Below, piece by piece: positions 45,540 through 54,222 of a DNA stretch of 64,000 bases. Position numbers and translations under genes: made by a program. The DNA is from Micromonospora sp. U21 (GTDB taxonomy: Bacteria; Actinomycetota; Actinomycetes; Mycobacteriales; Micromonosporaceae), in contig NZ_JAGPYK010000006.1 of the NCBI RefSeq assembly GCF_018070045.1, forward strand, positions 124,001 through 188,000. The letters are read 5' to 3'. The notes under the pieces are model-generated. The model was not told the DNA's origin. It ran no database searches and saw only the letters and a list, made by a program, of their open reading frames with translations. Every line of letters starts with the position of its first letter. The stretch's first letter is position 1.

Positions 45540-46047
45540 CGATCCTCCCGGTTTCCGTGGTGTCGGTGACGTCGGAGTCGGTGAGCAGCGCCGCCAGGGC
45601 GTGCCGGCCGCGGGACAGCCGGGACTTCACCGTCCCGGCCGAGACGCCCAGCGTGGCGGCGACCTCGTCCACCGGCAGGTCGACGAGGTAGTGCAGGGCC
45701 AGGGCCTGCCGCTGCCCCTCGGGCAGGCCGCGCAGCGCGGCGAGCAGGGCGAGGTGCTCCGGCGAGTGGTCGGCGACGGCCGGCGGCGGGCCGATCCGAC
45801 GCAACAGTCCATCGAGTACGCGCCGACGCCGAAACCGGCTGCGGGCCACGTTCACCGCGACCCGGCGCAGCCACGCCTCCGGGTTCTCCAGCTCGGCGAA
45901 GCGCCGGGGCGTGGCCAACGCCTTGGTGAACGCCTCCTGGACCGCCTCCTGCGCCTCGTTCAGGTCGCCCGTCACCGCGTACAGCTGAACCACCAGGCGC
46001 CGGAAACAGCCGGCGTAAAGCTCGGAGATCAGATCACCGTCGGACAC
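45526..46047 (-). CDS. ECF sigma factor
   Basis: A 173-residue extracytoplasmic-function sigma factor. Region 2 is LYAGCFRRLVVQLYAVTGDL then NEAQEAVQEAFTKALATPRR and NPEAWLRRVAVNVARSRFRR; region 4 is LRGLPEGQRQALALHYLVDL and EVAATLGVSAGTVKSRLSRG. The C-terminal tail is short. Two in-frame GTGs exist at 46053 and 46047; the second has better spacing from GAAGAAGG. Translationally coupled to the propeller protein, which probably holds it inactive until an outside signal is bound. Confidence 0.93.
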   Translation of the reverse strand: MSDGDLISELYAGCFRRLVVQLYAVTGDLNEAQEAVQEAFTKALATPRRFAELENPEAWLRRVAVNVARSRFRRRRVLDGLLRRIGPPPAVADHSPEHLALLAALRGLPEGQRQALALHYLVDLPVDEVAATLGVSAGTVKSRLSRGRHALAALLTDSDVTDTTETGRIDARS

Positions 46048-46108
46048 CGCCACCCCCCTTCTTCCACCAGTCCCACCAATGGGCGGGGGAGAAGGTTCCG
46101 GTGGCCGG

Positions 46109-47131
46109 TCAGAATATGTCGAGCGTGATCTGCGCGGACAGCGCGCGGAGGAAGTCGGGCGCGTCGAAGATCGCGCCGGCGGAGGCAACGCCGCTCGTCC
46201 TCGTCCGGCCGCCGAGAATGCGATGGACCGCTTCGACGGCGAGGGGTGCGCTGATGGCGTAGATGTCCCGGCCGCTGGCGATGACGCGTCGTCGCGTGTC
46301 GCCGGAGCGCACGATGACGTCGACGGTGAACGTCTGCGCGGACCGGCCGAGTTCGTCGACCGCCGCCGGTGCCGGTGTGCTGGGAGCGGCCAGGTCCCTG
46401 GCCGCGTCGATGGTCATGTACGTGCGCACCTCGGGGATGGACAGGTGGCTGGGGACGGTGACGACGTCGGCCATCGTGAAGTCGCCGAGGACGGTGCGGC
46501 GGCCCGTCGGAGCGGGGAAGTCCCATTCCGTCCTCGGCAGGTCGCCCCCGTCGACGTAGTAGTCCAGCCGACCACCGGTGTAGCGGACACGGTGGCCGTC
46601 GCGCCGCTCCCGGGAGACGGCGCCGGCGGCGAGGGTCCCGGCCGTGGGGTGCCAACTGTTCAGTCCGTACGCGACGTGCGCCTCATCGGCCGCCGTCCAG
46701 TCGCCCATCGCCGTCGTCACCAGCAGATCGCCGAGCCCGCCGAAGAAGGCCATCGCCGGGACCACCGCGACGCCCGCGGCCCGAGCGCGGTCGGTGAAGT
46801 GGGTGAACGTGTCGACGTTGGCCTCGATCTCGGCGGCCACGTCCACGTACGGGATCCCGGTGCGCAGGGCGGCCTCGATCACGGGGGCAGCGGTCGAGGC
46901 GAACGGGCCGGCGCAGTTGATGACCGCGGCCGCGCCCGTCAACGCCTGGTCGAGCGAGGCCGGATCGTCGACCGACGCCACCCGGTATTCGAGCCCCGAC
47001 GCCGCCAGCGCCTGGAGCCTGCCCTCGTCGCGACCGACGAGCAGCGGGACGAACCCGCGATCGCGCAACTCCGTCACCACGAACCGCCCGGTGTGCCCGT
47101 ACGCACCGAAGACCGCAACGTTCTGACCCAT
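46109..47131 (-). CDS. Saccharopine dehydrogenase-like NAD(P) protein
   Basis: A 340-residue protein with an N-terminal Rossmann fold, NVAVFGAYGHTGRFVVTELR (GxxGxxG-like), followed by AAAVINCAGPFASTAAPVIE and PYVDVAAEIEA. This is the saccharopine dehydrogenase/trans-acting enoyl reductase family, also used in lipid and secondary metabolism. The second half has no recognisable catalytic motif. The ATG at 47131 has GGGGAG upstream. It is divergent from the GlxA-type regulator, 98 bases apart, so that protein may control it. Confidence 0.85.
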   Translation of the reverse strand: MGQNVAVFGAYGHTGRFVVTELRDRGFVPLLVGRDEGRLQALAASGLEYRVASVDDPASLDQALTGAAAVINCAGPFASTAAPVIEAALRTGIPYVDVAAEIEANVDTFTHFTDRARAAGVAVVPAMAFFGGLGDLLVTTAMGDWTAADEAHVAYGLNSWHPTAGTLAAGAVSRERRDGHRVRYTGGRLDYYVDGGDLPRTEWDFPAPTGRRTVLGDFTMADVVTVPSHLSIPEVRTYMTIDAARDLAAPSTPAPAAVDELGRSAQTFTVDVIVRSGDTRRRVIASGRDIYAISAPLAVEAVHRILGGRTRTSGVASAGAIFDAPDFLRALSAQITLDIF

Positions 47132-47229
47132 CTCAGTTCTCCCCTCGAAAAGATCGACTGAGCAGAGCCTCCAGCACTGGCCAGCCCCGGACCAGTGTCG
47201 GGAACGCCATGCCCCGTACAATTTCGGAC

Positions 47230-48177
47230 ATGGCCACTGTCGCGCTCGCCGCCACCGACGCGATGCTGCACTTCGAGCTCGCCATGGCCTGCGAGGTCTT
47301 CGTCCGCGACCCCTCCGGCCTGGCCGACCCGTGGTACGACCTCGTGGTCTGCGGCCCGGGCCCGGTCCGGGTCGGCAGATTCCGGATGGACCCTGACGAC
47401 GGGTTGGAGCGGCTCGCCCGCGCCGACACCGTGATCATCCCTGCCGTGGAGGACATCGACGCGGACGTGCCACCCGACCTGCTCGACGCCGTCCGCGCGG
47501 CCCACGAGGCGGGCGCCCGGATGGTCTCGCTGTGCACCGGCGCGTTCGTGCTGGCCGCCGCCGGGGTGCTGGACGGGCTGCGCGCGACCACGCACTGGGC
47601 CCACACCGAGGCGCTGGCCGCCCGCTATCCCCGGGTGACGGTCGACCCGGACGTGCTCTACGTCGACAACGGCACCGTGCTCGCCTCCGCCGGCAAAGCC
47701 GCCGCGATCGACCTGTGCCTGCACCTGATCCGCCGCGACCACGGCTCGACGGTCGCCAACGCCGTCGCCCGCCGCCTGGTCGTGCCACCGCATCGCGCCG
47801 GCGGCCAGGCCCAGTACGTCACCACCCCGGTGCCCGCCCGCGACGACCATCCCCTCGCCAACCTGTTCCCCTGGGCGTTGGAACGGCTGAACCAACCGCT
47901 GACCGTCGAGGACCTGGCTCGCCAGGCGAACATGAGCTCGCGCAACCTGGCCCGCCACTTCAGGTCGGCGACCGGCACCACCCCGCTGCACTGGCTGTCG
48001 ACACAGCGGATCCGTCGGGCCCAGGAGCTGCTGGAGAACACCGACGACAGCATCGACGCCGTCGCCGAGGCGGCCGGCATGGGCACCGCCACGACGCTGC
48101 GCCGGCACTTCCACCGCACCGTCGGCGTACCTCCGGACGCCTACCGCCGCACCTTTCGCAGCGCCGGCGGATCATGA
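47230..48177 (+). CDS. GlxA-family AraC-type regulator
   Basis: A 315-residue regulator in two parts: a DJ-1/PfpI amidotransferase-like domain (about 1-190) with the nucleophile elbow SLCTGAFVLAAAG, and an AraC DNA-binding domain (about 210-310) with LTVEDLARQANMSSRNLARH then FRSATGTTPLHWL. Such proteins sense metabolites through the first domain. The ATG at 47230 starts the conserved MATVALAATD; one at 47209 is an alternative. It is divergent from the saccharopine-reductase-like gene and its 3' end overlaps the MFS gene by six bases. Confidence 0.9.
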   Translation: MATVALAATDAMLHFELAMACEVFVRDPSGLADPWYDLVVCGPGPVRVGRFRMDPDDGLERLARADTVIIPAVEDIDADVPPDLLDAVRAAHEAGARMVSLCTGAFVLAAAGVLDGLRATTHWAHTEALAARYPRVTVDPDVLYVDNGTVLASAGKAAAIDLCLHLIRRDHGSTVANAVARRLVVPPHRAGGQAQYVTTPVPARDDHPLANLFPWALERLNQPLTVEDLARQANMSSRNLARHFRSATGTTPLHWLSTQRIRRAQELLENTDDSIDAVAEAAGMGTATTLRRHFHRTVGVPPDAYRRTFRSAGGS

Positions 48178-49401
48178 CGAGTGGGCCGACGGGACGCGCG
48201 CCTCGTGGCCCCGGTACGTCACGGGCCGGGGCGTCACCGCGTAACGGCTCAGGGCCATCAGCGGAAGGGTCAGTACGGCGAGGGCCAGGCACAGCGCCGC
48301 CACCGCGATCATCGCGCCCCGCAGGCCGGTCGCGGACGCCCACAGTCCCACGTAGACCGGCCCCAGCAGGAACCCGAGGTACGACACGGCCGTCACGATG
48401 GAGGTTGCTCGCCCGCGTGCGGACTCGACTACGTTGCGCGAGACGATGCTCAGCAGCGTGGGGAACAGGGCCGCGGTACCGGCGGCGGCGAGGACGAGCC
48501 CCGCCAGCGCGACGGGTACGGACGGCGCGCGCGCGAGGACCGTCGTGCCGCCGGCCGCCACGACGGACCCGAGAACGAGGACCTTCCGGGCGTGGGCGGG
48601 GTCCAGCGTGCTGACCGCGAAGCGGGTGGCCGCCACGACGGCGGCGAACGCCGCGGGTGCGATCGCGCTGAGGCCGGGGCCGGTGACCAGGACGTCCTCC
48701 ATGAAGACGGCACCCCAGCTCTGGTGGGCGTTTTCGCTGGCGAACGCGAGCGCGCCGAGCGCACCCACGAGGAGCAGCGGCACGATCGGCATCCGGACAC
48801 CACTCGTGCTGCTCGGCGCGGTCGGCTCCGGGCCCGACGTGTCGGAGGGCAGGCTCCGGCGGATGGCGGCACCGGCCACGGCCGACAGCAGCAGCACGGC
48901 CGCGAAGGGGACCCACGTGGGTGCCCCGAGCGCGAACGCCGCGCCGGTGCCGAGGCTGGACACGACGACCATGGTGGAGAACACCGCGCCGGCCCGGGTG
49001 ATGATCGGCCGGCCGGAGCTTTGCTCGGCGCGCCCGCCGACCGAGTTCAGGGCGACGTCGACGGCGCCGCTGGCGAGGCCCACGCCGGTGAGCCCGGCGC
49101 ACAGGCCGACGAGTCCGTCGACGGTGACCGACGCCGCGAGTCCCGCCCCGCCCAGGGCAACGACCACCGGGGCCGTGCACCGTAGCCCCCACCGGTCCAG
49201 CGCGCGACCGGTCAGGAGCATCGCGGGCAGGGCGCCAGCGCTGATGAACAGCAGCGCGGTGCCGAGTTGCGCGTCGTCGAGACCGGCCTCGTCGCGCACA
49301 CGCGGCACGGCCGAGCCCCAGGTGCCCCAGAACGCACCGAAGACGACCGCCGCGAGGTAGGTGGCCCTGACCAGCTGTCGGTGTGGCGGTGCGAGTCGCA
49401 T
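48172..49401 (-). CDS. MFS transporter
   Basis: A 409-residue major facilitator protein with about twelve helices. LVRATYLAAVVFGAFWGTWG begins helix 1, and LLTGRALDRWGLRC between helices 2 and 3 matches motif A. The central loop contains SLPSDTSGPEPTAPSSTSGV. It resembles the YbjJ-like group of drug or sugar exporters; substrate unknown. It is convergent with the GlxA regulator. Confidence 0.9.
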   Translation of the reverse strand: MRLAPPHRQLVRATYLAAVVFGAFWGTWGSAVPRVRDEAGLDDAQLGTALLFISAGALPAMLLTGRALDRWGLRCTAPVVVALGGAGLAASVTVDGLVGLCAGLTGVGLASGAVDVALNSVGGRAEQSSGRPIITRAGAVFSTMVVVSSLGTGAAFALGAPTWVPFAAVLLLSAVAGAAIRRSLPSDTSGPEPTAPSSTSGVRMPIVPLLLVGALGALAFASENAHQSWGAVFMEDVLVTGPGLSAIAPAAFAAVVAATRFAVSTLDPAHARKVLVLGSVVAAGGTTVLARAPSVPVALAGLVLAAAGTAALFPTLLSIVSRNVVESARGRATSIVTAVSYLGFLLGPVYVGLWASATGLRGAMIAVAALCLALAVLTLPLMALSRYAVTPRPVTYRGHEARVPSAHSS

Positions 49402-49643
49402 TGTGTGACGCTACCCAGTCACCGCCCTCGATACCGTTTCCCGGTCGACCGTCCGCCGCCGACGGCCGCGTCCTCGATCGACTGATCCGCCTCGTCGGCT
49501 GCGAGATGTGCGGTCCCGCCCGTCGACGCGCTGGACGTCCGGGTCGACGGCTGACCTCGTTTGCGCCCAGAGAGCCTGGGAACTCGCCACGTTCGTCCGC
49601 CGGCAGGCCTGACGGCCGGTCGAGGAGACGGAAGGAGCGGGTC

Positions 49644-50030
49644 ATGGATTACGAGCAGTTGATCGCCACGGTACGACGACGCGCGGGCCTCGGCGAGAAT
49701 GAGGCCGTGCGATCCGTACAGGCCGTTTTGTCGGTGCTCGGCGAACGGCTCGCCGGACGGGAGGCCGACCACCTGGCGGCACAGCTACCCGAGCGGCTGA
49801 ACACGTCCGTCACCCGTAACCCACAGGGTCGCCGGTGGGACGTCGGCGAGTTCCTGAAGAAGGTGGGCGACCGGGAGCAGGTCGCGGACGCGGACCAGGT
49901 GCGTCAGCACGCCCAGGCGGTGCTGCGTACCGTCGCCGAGGCGCTCGACGACGACGAGCGTCACGACCTGTTCGCCCAGCTCCCCGGCGGCATCACCGAT
50001 CTCTTCGGGGTTCCCACCCCGCGCGGTTGA
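49644..50030 (+). CDS. DUF2267 protein
   Basis: A 128-residue helical protein opening MDYEQLIATVRRRAGLGENE, with VQAVLSVLGERLAGREADHL, AAQLPERLN and, in the second half, a similar RTVAEALDDDERHDLFAQLP. The internal repetition of AQLP-type motifs is typical of DUF2267, which has two pseudo-symmetric halves and no known activity. The ATG at 49644 follows GGAAGGAG. Confidence 0.88.
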   Translation: MDYEQLIATVRRRAGLGENEAVRSVQAVLSVLGERLAGREADHLAAQLPERLNTSVTRNPQGRRWDVGEFLKKVGDREQVADADQVRQHAQAVLRTVAEALDDDERHDLFAQLPGGITDLFGVPTPRG

Positions 50031-50082
50031 GCACCGCCCCCGGCGGCAACCCGCGCGCCGTGCACATCTGATCGGAGCGGGG

Positions 50083-51909
50083 TCAGGTCTTGCGGACCGC
50101 GCTGGTGAAACCGGCGATGAACAGAGTGGCGAAGCTCCAGGCGAGCAGCTGGAGGACCCAGCCGGCGATGGTGAGGGTATGGCCGGCCGGGGTGTCGGTG
50201 GGTTGGCAGCGGTCGCGCGCGCCGGTCTTGAGCAGTGGTGTGCCGAGGTCGAGGCCGACGCCGATCTGGTCGATGGTGGCGCAGGCGCTGACTGCACCAC
50301 CGGTCACCGGTTTCTGCGCGAGGCCACCGTGGTGGCCGCCGATGACGCCGAGGGTGACCGCGATCGCCAGTGTGGCGAGGAGCAGGAGCAGTGCCCGCCA
50401 GGGTTGGTAGCCGTAGCCGAGGGTGATGCCGAGAAGGCGACCCCAGGCGCGTTCGGAGGCGGTCAGCCCGGCGCGTTGGATCTGGTCGCGGCGTTGGGCG
50501 ATGAGGATGGTGCGGGCGTCGCGGTCGTGGCCGGCGGCGCGGTAGGCGGCGGCGAGGTGCTGGTAGGGCTGGGCGCTGTAGCGGGGCGTGTGCTCGCGCA
50601 GCAGGGTCAACCACCCCTGCGGTGACGCCGAGCGTGGGAGCCCACCGTAGGTGAGGCCGTCCAGCTCGATCAGCGGTCCCGGGCCGGGTGCCGTGCGTGT
50701 CACCCGATCGGTGTCGAGGCGGAGAGTGCCACCGATCCGCGTTCCGGCCAGCACCAGCACGACCACCTCGTCACCGCCGCTGGTGGCGCTGAAGCCGTCA
50801 TCCAGGTGCACGTCCTGGTCGACCCGGAGACCGTTCAGGTCGAGGGCCGGGCCGGTCGTGTTCTCCAGTCGCGCCCCACCGCAGGCCAGTAGTCCGCCGA
50901 TGTGGGCGCCGGCCAGGCCGATAGTGCCCCACTCGCCGGTGCTGGTGGCGGTGAAACCACCGTCCAGGGCGACGTCCCGGTCGACCGTGAGGCCGTCGGC
51001 GTCGAGGACCGGGCCGGCGGTGTTCGTCACCCGCGCACCGCCGCCGCTCAACGAGCCGATGTGGGCGCCGAGCAGCCGGATGGTGCCCTGCTCGCTGGCG
51101 CTGATGGCGGTGAAGCCGTTCGACAGCAGCACGTCCCGGTCGGCCCGGAGGCTGTCGGCGTTGAGCGCCGGCCCGGCGGTGTTCTCCAGCCGCGCCCCAC
51201 CACAGTTGAGCTGGCCGCCGATGTGGGCGCCGAGCAGCCGGACGGTGCCTCGCACGCTGGGACTGGTGGCGGTGAAGCCGTCATTGAGGAACACGCTCTG
51301 GTCGACCTGGAGGCCGTCGGCGTCCAGGGCTGGCCCGGTGCTGTTGTCCCACCGAGCCCCGCGGCAGTCCAACGTGCCGACGCGGGCGGCGGCGAGACGA
51401 ATGGTGCCGGCGACGGCGTCGGCGCTGGCCCTGCTCCTGTCGAGCGCGAGCGTTGATGCGGCACAGCGGGTGGCGTCGAGTTCCGCGTCCGGCGAACCGG
51501 CCGCCTGCTCGATGCGGCACCCGGTCAGGGCAACCGCCGACAGGCGGGCGTTGCGAACGTTCACGCCGCTGGGCAGGAGACAGTCGCGCAGCTCCAGCGC
51601 CAGCTCACTGGTGATGTTCTCCAGATCGATCCGGCCGGCGATCCGGGCTCCGCGCAGCCGCAGGCCGTGCGGGTCGGGATCGCCGACCAGCCGGCCGCGG
51701 ACCAGCTCACGGATGACCGAAGCCGAGATCGTCCGGTCGTCGCCCCAGGACCGCATCGCGGCCTCATCGACCGGTCCGTCACCAGCCAGATCCAGCACCT
51801 CGCCGCGGGCGACGGACTCGATCAGTCGCTGCTCGACCAGACTGTGCGCTCCGTCGTTCGCATCCCGCACCCGCTGGGCGCCCACTGACGTCATGGCACC
51901 CATCATCAA
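50083..51909 (-). CDS. Repeat-containing membrane protein, unknown function
   Basis: Up to 608 residues. After a helical N-terminus (about 1-160) come four tandem units of 53-54 residues, each running GTIRLLGAHIG (or like), GGARLENTAGPALDADGL, then a V-D-x-D-V strand and GFTAT. They resemble the solenoid of pentapeptide-like right-handed helices. A linker of about 120 residues follows, with YQHLAAAYRAAGHDRDARTI, then two C-terminal membrane helices (WRALLLLLATLAIAVTLGVI and WVLQLLAWSFATLFIAGFTS). Similar actinomycete proteins are labelled membrane-associated oxidoreductase without proof. Starts at 51909 or 51894 are equally poor. Confidence 0.78.
   Translation of the reverse strand: MMMGAMTSVGAQRVRDANDGAHSLVEQRLIESVARGEVLDLAGDGPVDEAAMRSWGDDRTISASVIRELVRGRLVGDPDPHGLRLRGARIAGRIDLENITSELALELRDCLLPSGVNVRNARLSAVALTGCRIEQAAGSPDAELDATRCAASTLALDRSRASADAVAGTIRLAAARVGTLDCRGARWDNSTGPALDADGLQVDQSVFLNDGFTATSPSVRGTVRLLGAHIGGQLNCGGARLENTAGPALNADSLRADRDVLLSNGFTAISASEQGTIRLLGAHIGSLSGGGARVTNTAGPVLDADGLTVDRDVALDGGFTATSTGEWGTIGLAGAHIGGLLACGGARLENTTGPALDLNGLRVDQDVHLDDGFSATSGGDEVVVLVLAGTRIGGTLRLDTDRVTRTAPGPGPLIELDGLTYGGLPRSASPQGWLTLLREHTPRYSAQPYQHLAAAYRAAGHDRDARTILIAQRRDQIQRAGLTASERAWGRLLGITLGYGYQPWRALLLLLATLAIAVTLGVIGGHHGGLAQKPVTGGAVSACATIDQIGVGLDLGTPLLKTGARDRCQPTDTPAGHTLTIAGWVLQLLAWSFATLFIAGFTSAVRKT
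50767..51408 (-). repeat. Four tandem repeats of about 160 bases inside the gene
   Basis: The four protein repeats are also visible as DNA, each carrying words such as GGCGCCCACATCGG and GGCGGTGCGCG(C/G) on the coding strand. They can recombine and change the number of units. Confidence 0.7.
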
Positions 51910-51951
51910 CGACAGGTACGCCGAGCGGCCGGCGCCACCACGCGGCTCCGG

Positions 51952-53034
51952 TCAGCGTGGACGGACTCCGGGTTCCACCGTCAGAGTCCCCGCCACGGCG
52001 TCGATCGTGGCGCGCGAGCCGAGCGGAATGGTGAGCTGGCCATTGCCATGGCCCAGTCGAAGCCCGCCCAGGACCGGAACGCCCAGGTCGTAGAGGCGAT
52101 CCTGCAGGACCGCCGCCGCGTCCCACTCGTTCGGGCCACCGATGCTGTTGGTGATCTGGCCGATGACCACTCCGGCAACCCGGGACAGCACGCCCACCCG
52201 ACGCAACTCGGTCAGCATCCGGTCGATGCTGTACGGCGCCTCGTCCACGTCCTCGAAGAACAGGATGGCGTTGTCGAACTTCGGGGTGTCAGCGGCGCCC
52301 AGCGATGTGGAGATCAGCGTGAGGCAGCCGCCGAGCAGGGGACCCGTCGCCCGGCCCGGAACCAGCACGGGGGCGGCCGTCTCGGCCGGGTCCCGGGCGA
52401 TGGTGACGGGTGCGGTCGTCATCACCGCCCGGCGCAGCGACTCGGCCGACTCCGGGCCCGTGCGGCTGTCGCTCCAGTTGACCATCGGGCCGTAGAAGGT
52501 GACCAGCCCGGTCTCGCGCCAGAGCCTGCCGTGGATGCTGGTGATGTCACTGAACCCGACGACCACCCTGGGGTCGCGACGGAGCCCGGCCACGTTGACC
52601 CTATCGACGATCCGCTGGGTGCCGTAGCCGCCACGGGCGGCGAAGACGGCACGGACCCCGGGATCGTTGAGCGCGGCGTTCAGGTCAGCCAGCCGCTCCG
52701 CGTCGGTGCCGGCCAGATAGCCGTACCTGGCGAAGACGTGCGCACCCAGCTCGACCTCCAGGCCCCAGCTCCGCAGGATCTCGATGCCGCGGGCCATGTT
52801 GTCCGGGTTGGGAGTGCCACCGGGCGACACGACCCGGACCCGGTCCCCGGGCGCCAGCACCGGCGCGCGCAACTGCCGCTTCGGACCAGCCGGCGCGGCC
52901 TGCGCCGCCTCAGCCGTGCCGGCGAGCAACGCGCCGCCGGCAGCCGCCGCGCCGACTCCCAGCATGTGCCGTCGGGACAGGGTCGTGCTCACGGGCCTCT
53001 GGGTCGGGGTGCGGTCTGTTTCGGAAGCAGCCAC
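51952..53034 (-). CDS. LD-carboxypeptidase (S66), Tat-exported
   Basis: A 360-residue serine peptidase that trims the terminal D-residue from peptidoglycan tetrapeptides. TTLSRRHMLGVGAAAAGGAL is a twin-arginine signal with cleavage near residue 45. In the enzyme, RAVFAARGGYGTQRIVDRV and VVGFSDITSIHGRLW (Ser as nucleophile) match the S66 family; TGPLLGGCLTLISTSLG and FEDVDEAPYSIDRML contain the Glu of the triad, and a C-terminal GLRLGHGNGQLTIPLG the His. The GTG at 53034 has GAAGGG six bases upstream. Export to the wall side is unusual for LdcA, which is cytoplasmic in E. coli. Confidence 0.9.
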   Translation of the reverse strand: MAASETDRTPTQRPVSTTLSRRHMLGVGAAAAGGALLAGTAEAAQAAPAGPKRQLRAPVLAPGDRVRVVSPGGTPNPDNMARGIEILRSWGLEVELGAHVFARYGYLAGTDAERLADLNAALNDPGVRAVFAARGGYGTQRIVDRVNVAGLRRDPRVVVGFSDITSIHGRLWRETGLVTFYGPMVNWSDSRTGPESAESLRRAVMTTAPVTIARDPAETAAPVLVPGRATGPLLGGCLTLISTSLGAADTPKFDNAILFFEDVDEAPYSIDRMLTELRRVGVLSRVAGVVIGQITNSIGGPNEWDAAAVLQDRLYDLGVPVLGGLRLGHGNGQLTIPLGSRATIDAVAGTLTVEPGVRPR

Positions 53035-53241
53035 AGGAATCCCTTCATCGTCATCGATGTCGGCGCCACCACAGCCTACGACACGCATCAATGACCGAGG
53101 GGGTCCACAAGGGACGCTCCACCGGGGATCGAGCAGAGGCGACAGACGACCCGGGTATGGGCGGGTCCAGCGCCTGCGGCAACGCCGGCCGTAGCCTGGC
53201 ACCGGCACGGGTGCGACCACTGAGACGACAAAGGAGTGGCC

Positions 53242-53583
53242 ATGATCAGGCTGGCTGACATCCGTGGCTACGCGATGGCGCTGCCGGAGGTCGTGGAGAA
53301 ACCACACTTCCGGCTGCCCGGCTTCCGCGTCGCGGACAAGCTCCTCGCGCACCTGGAGAAGGGCGACGCGCACGCGATCGTGTGTGTCGGGCAGACGGAG
53401 GCCACAACGGCGGCCGCGGATCAGCCGGACATCTATGAGGAGGTGTGGCGGAACGGCCGGATCTTCGTCGGCCTCCGCGTCGACCTGGCCAAGGTCACCG
53501 AGGAGCGCATGCAGGAGCTGATCGAGCACGCCTGGCGCAACCGGGCGCCGAAGCGCCTGGTCGCCCTGCATGACAACCGCTGA
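53242..53583 (+). CDS. MmcQ/YjbR-family protein
   Basis: A 113-residue protein of the CyaY-like MmcQ/YjbR fold: IRGYAMALPEVVEKPHFRLP at the start, FRVADKLLAHLEKGDAHAIV, and RIFVGLRVDLAKVTEERMQE near the end. A DNA-binding role has been suggested for the fold, with no proven function. The ATG at 53242 follows AAAGGAG at six bases; the upstream GTG is too close to that site. Confidence 0.88.
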   Translation: MIRLADIRGYAMALPEVVEKPHFRLPGFRVADKLLAHLEKGDAHAIVCVGQTEATTAAADQPDIYEEVWRNGRIFVGLRVDLAKVTEERMQELIEHAWRNRAPKRLVALHDNR

Positions 53584-53630
53584 CGGCACCGACCACGACG
53601 TCCTGCGCCACCCAGGAGGGGAAAGGCTTG

Positions 53631-54215
53631 ATGGAGAACGAGCGGGAGTCAGCGTCTGGCGTGGCGCACGACCGCGGGGAACCCACGGTACGACTGCGGC
53701 CGGTCGCCGAGACCGACCTGGAGATGTTCCGGCGGTTCTGCACCGAGCCGGGGCTGATCGGGCTGGACTGGTCCGGCTTCCGCGACCCGGGTGCACCGGC
53801 GCGGCGGTTCGCCGCCGACAACTGGCTGGGCGCCGACGACGGGCGGCTCATCGTGCAGGTCGAGCCGGACCAGGCCGCCGCCGGCTTCGTCAGCTACCTC
53901 GCCGGGCGCTACAGCGGCATGGCGTCGTACTGGGAGATCGGGATCGCGCTGCTGCCGGCGTGGCGCGGGCGCGGCATCGGCTGGCGGGCCCAGGCGCTGC
54001 TCTGCGACTACCTGTTCCAGCACACCCCGGCGCAGCGCATCCAGGCCGGCACCCACCCGGAGAACGTCGCCGAGCAGCGGTCGCTGGAGAAGGCCGGCTT
54101 CCAGCTCGAAGGCGTCGTGCGGGCCTGCGAGTTTCGGGCCGGGCGGTGGCGCGACGGGTACCTCTACAGCCGGCTGCGCGACGACCCGTCACCCTGGGAC
54201 CGCCCGGGGGAGTGA
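53631..54215 (+). CDS. GNAT acetyltransferase
   Basis: A 194-residue acetyltransferase of the RimJ/RimL type. VRLRPVAETDLEMFRRFCTE begins the fold; EIGIALLPAWRGRGIGWRAQ has the acetyl-CoA motif (R-G-x-G-x-G/W), then AGTHPENVAEQRSLEKAGFQ and FRAGRWRDGYLYSRL. The substrate is not evident. The ATG at 53631 follows GGAGGGGAAA. It is convergent with the glutamate-cysteine-ligase-like gene, seven bases away. Confidence 0.9.
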   Translation: MENERESASGVAHDRGEPTVRLRPVAETDLEMFRRFCTEPGLIGLDWSGFRDPGAPARRFAADNWLGADDGRLIVQVEPDQAAAGFVSYLAGRYSGMASYWEIGIALLPAWRGRGIGWRAQALLCDYLFQHTPAQRIQAGTHPENVAEQRSLEKAGFQLEGVVRACEFRAGRWRDGYLYSRLRDDPSPWDRPGE

Positions 54216-54222
54216 CGCCGGC

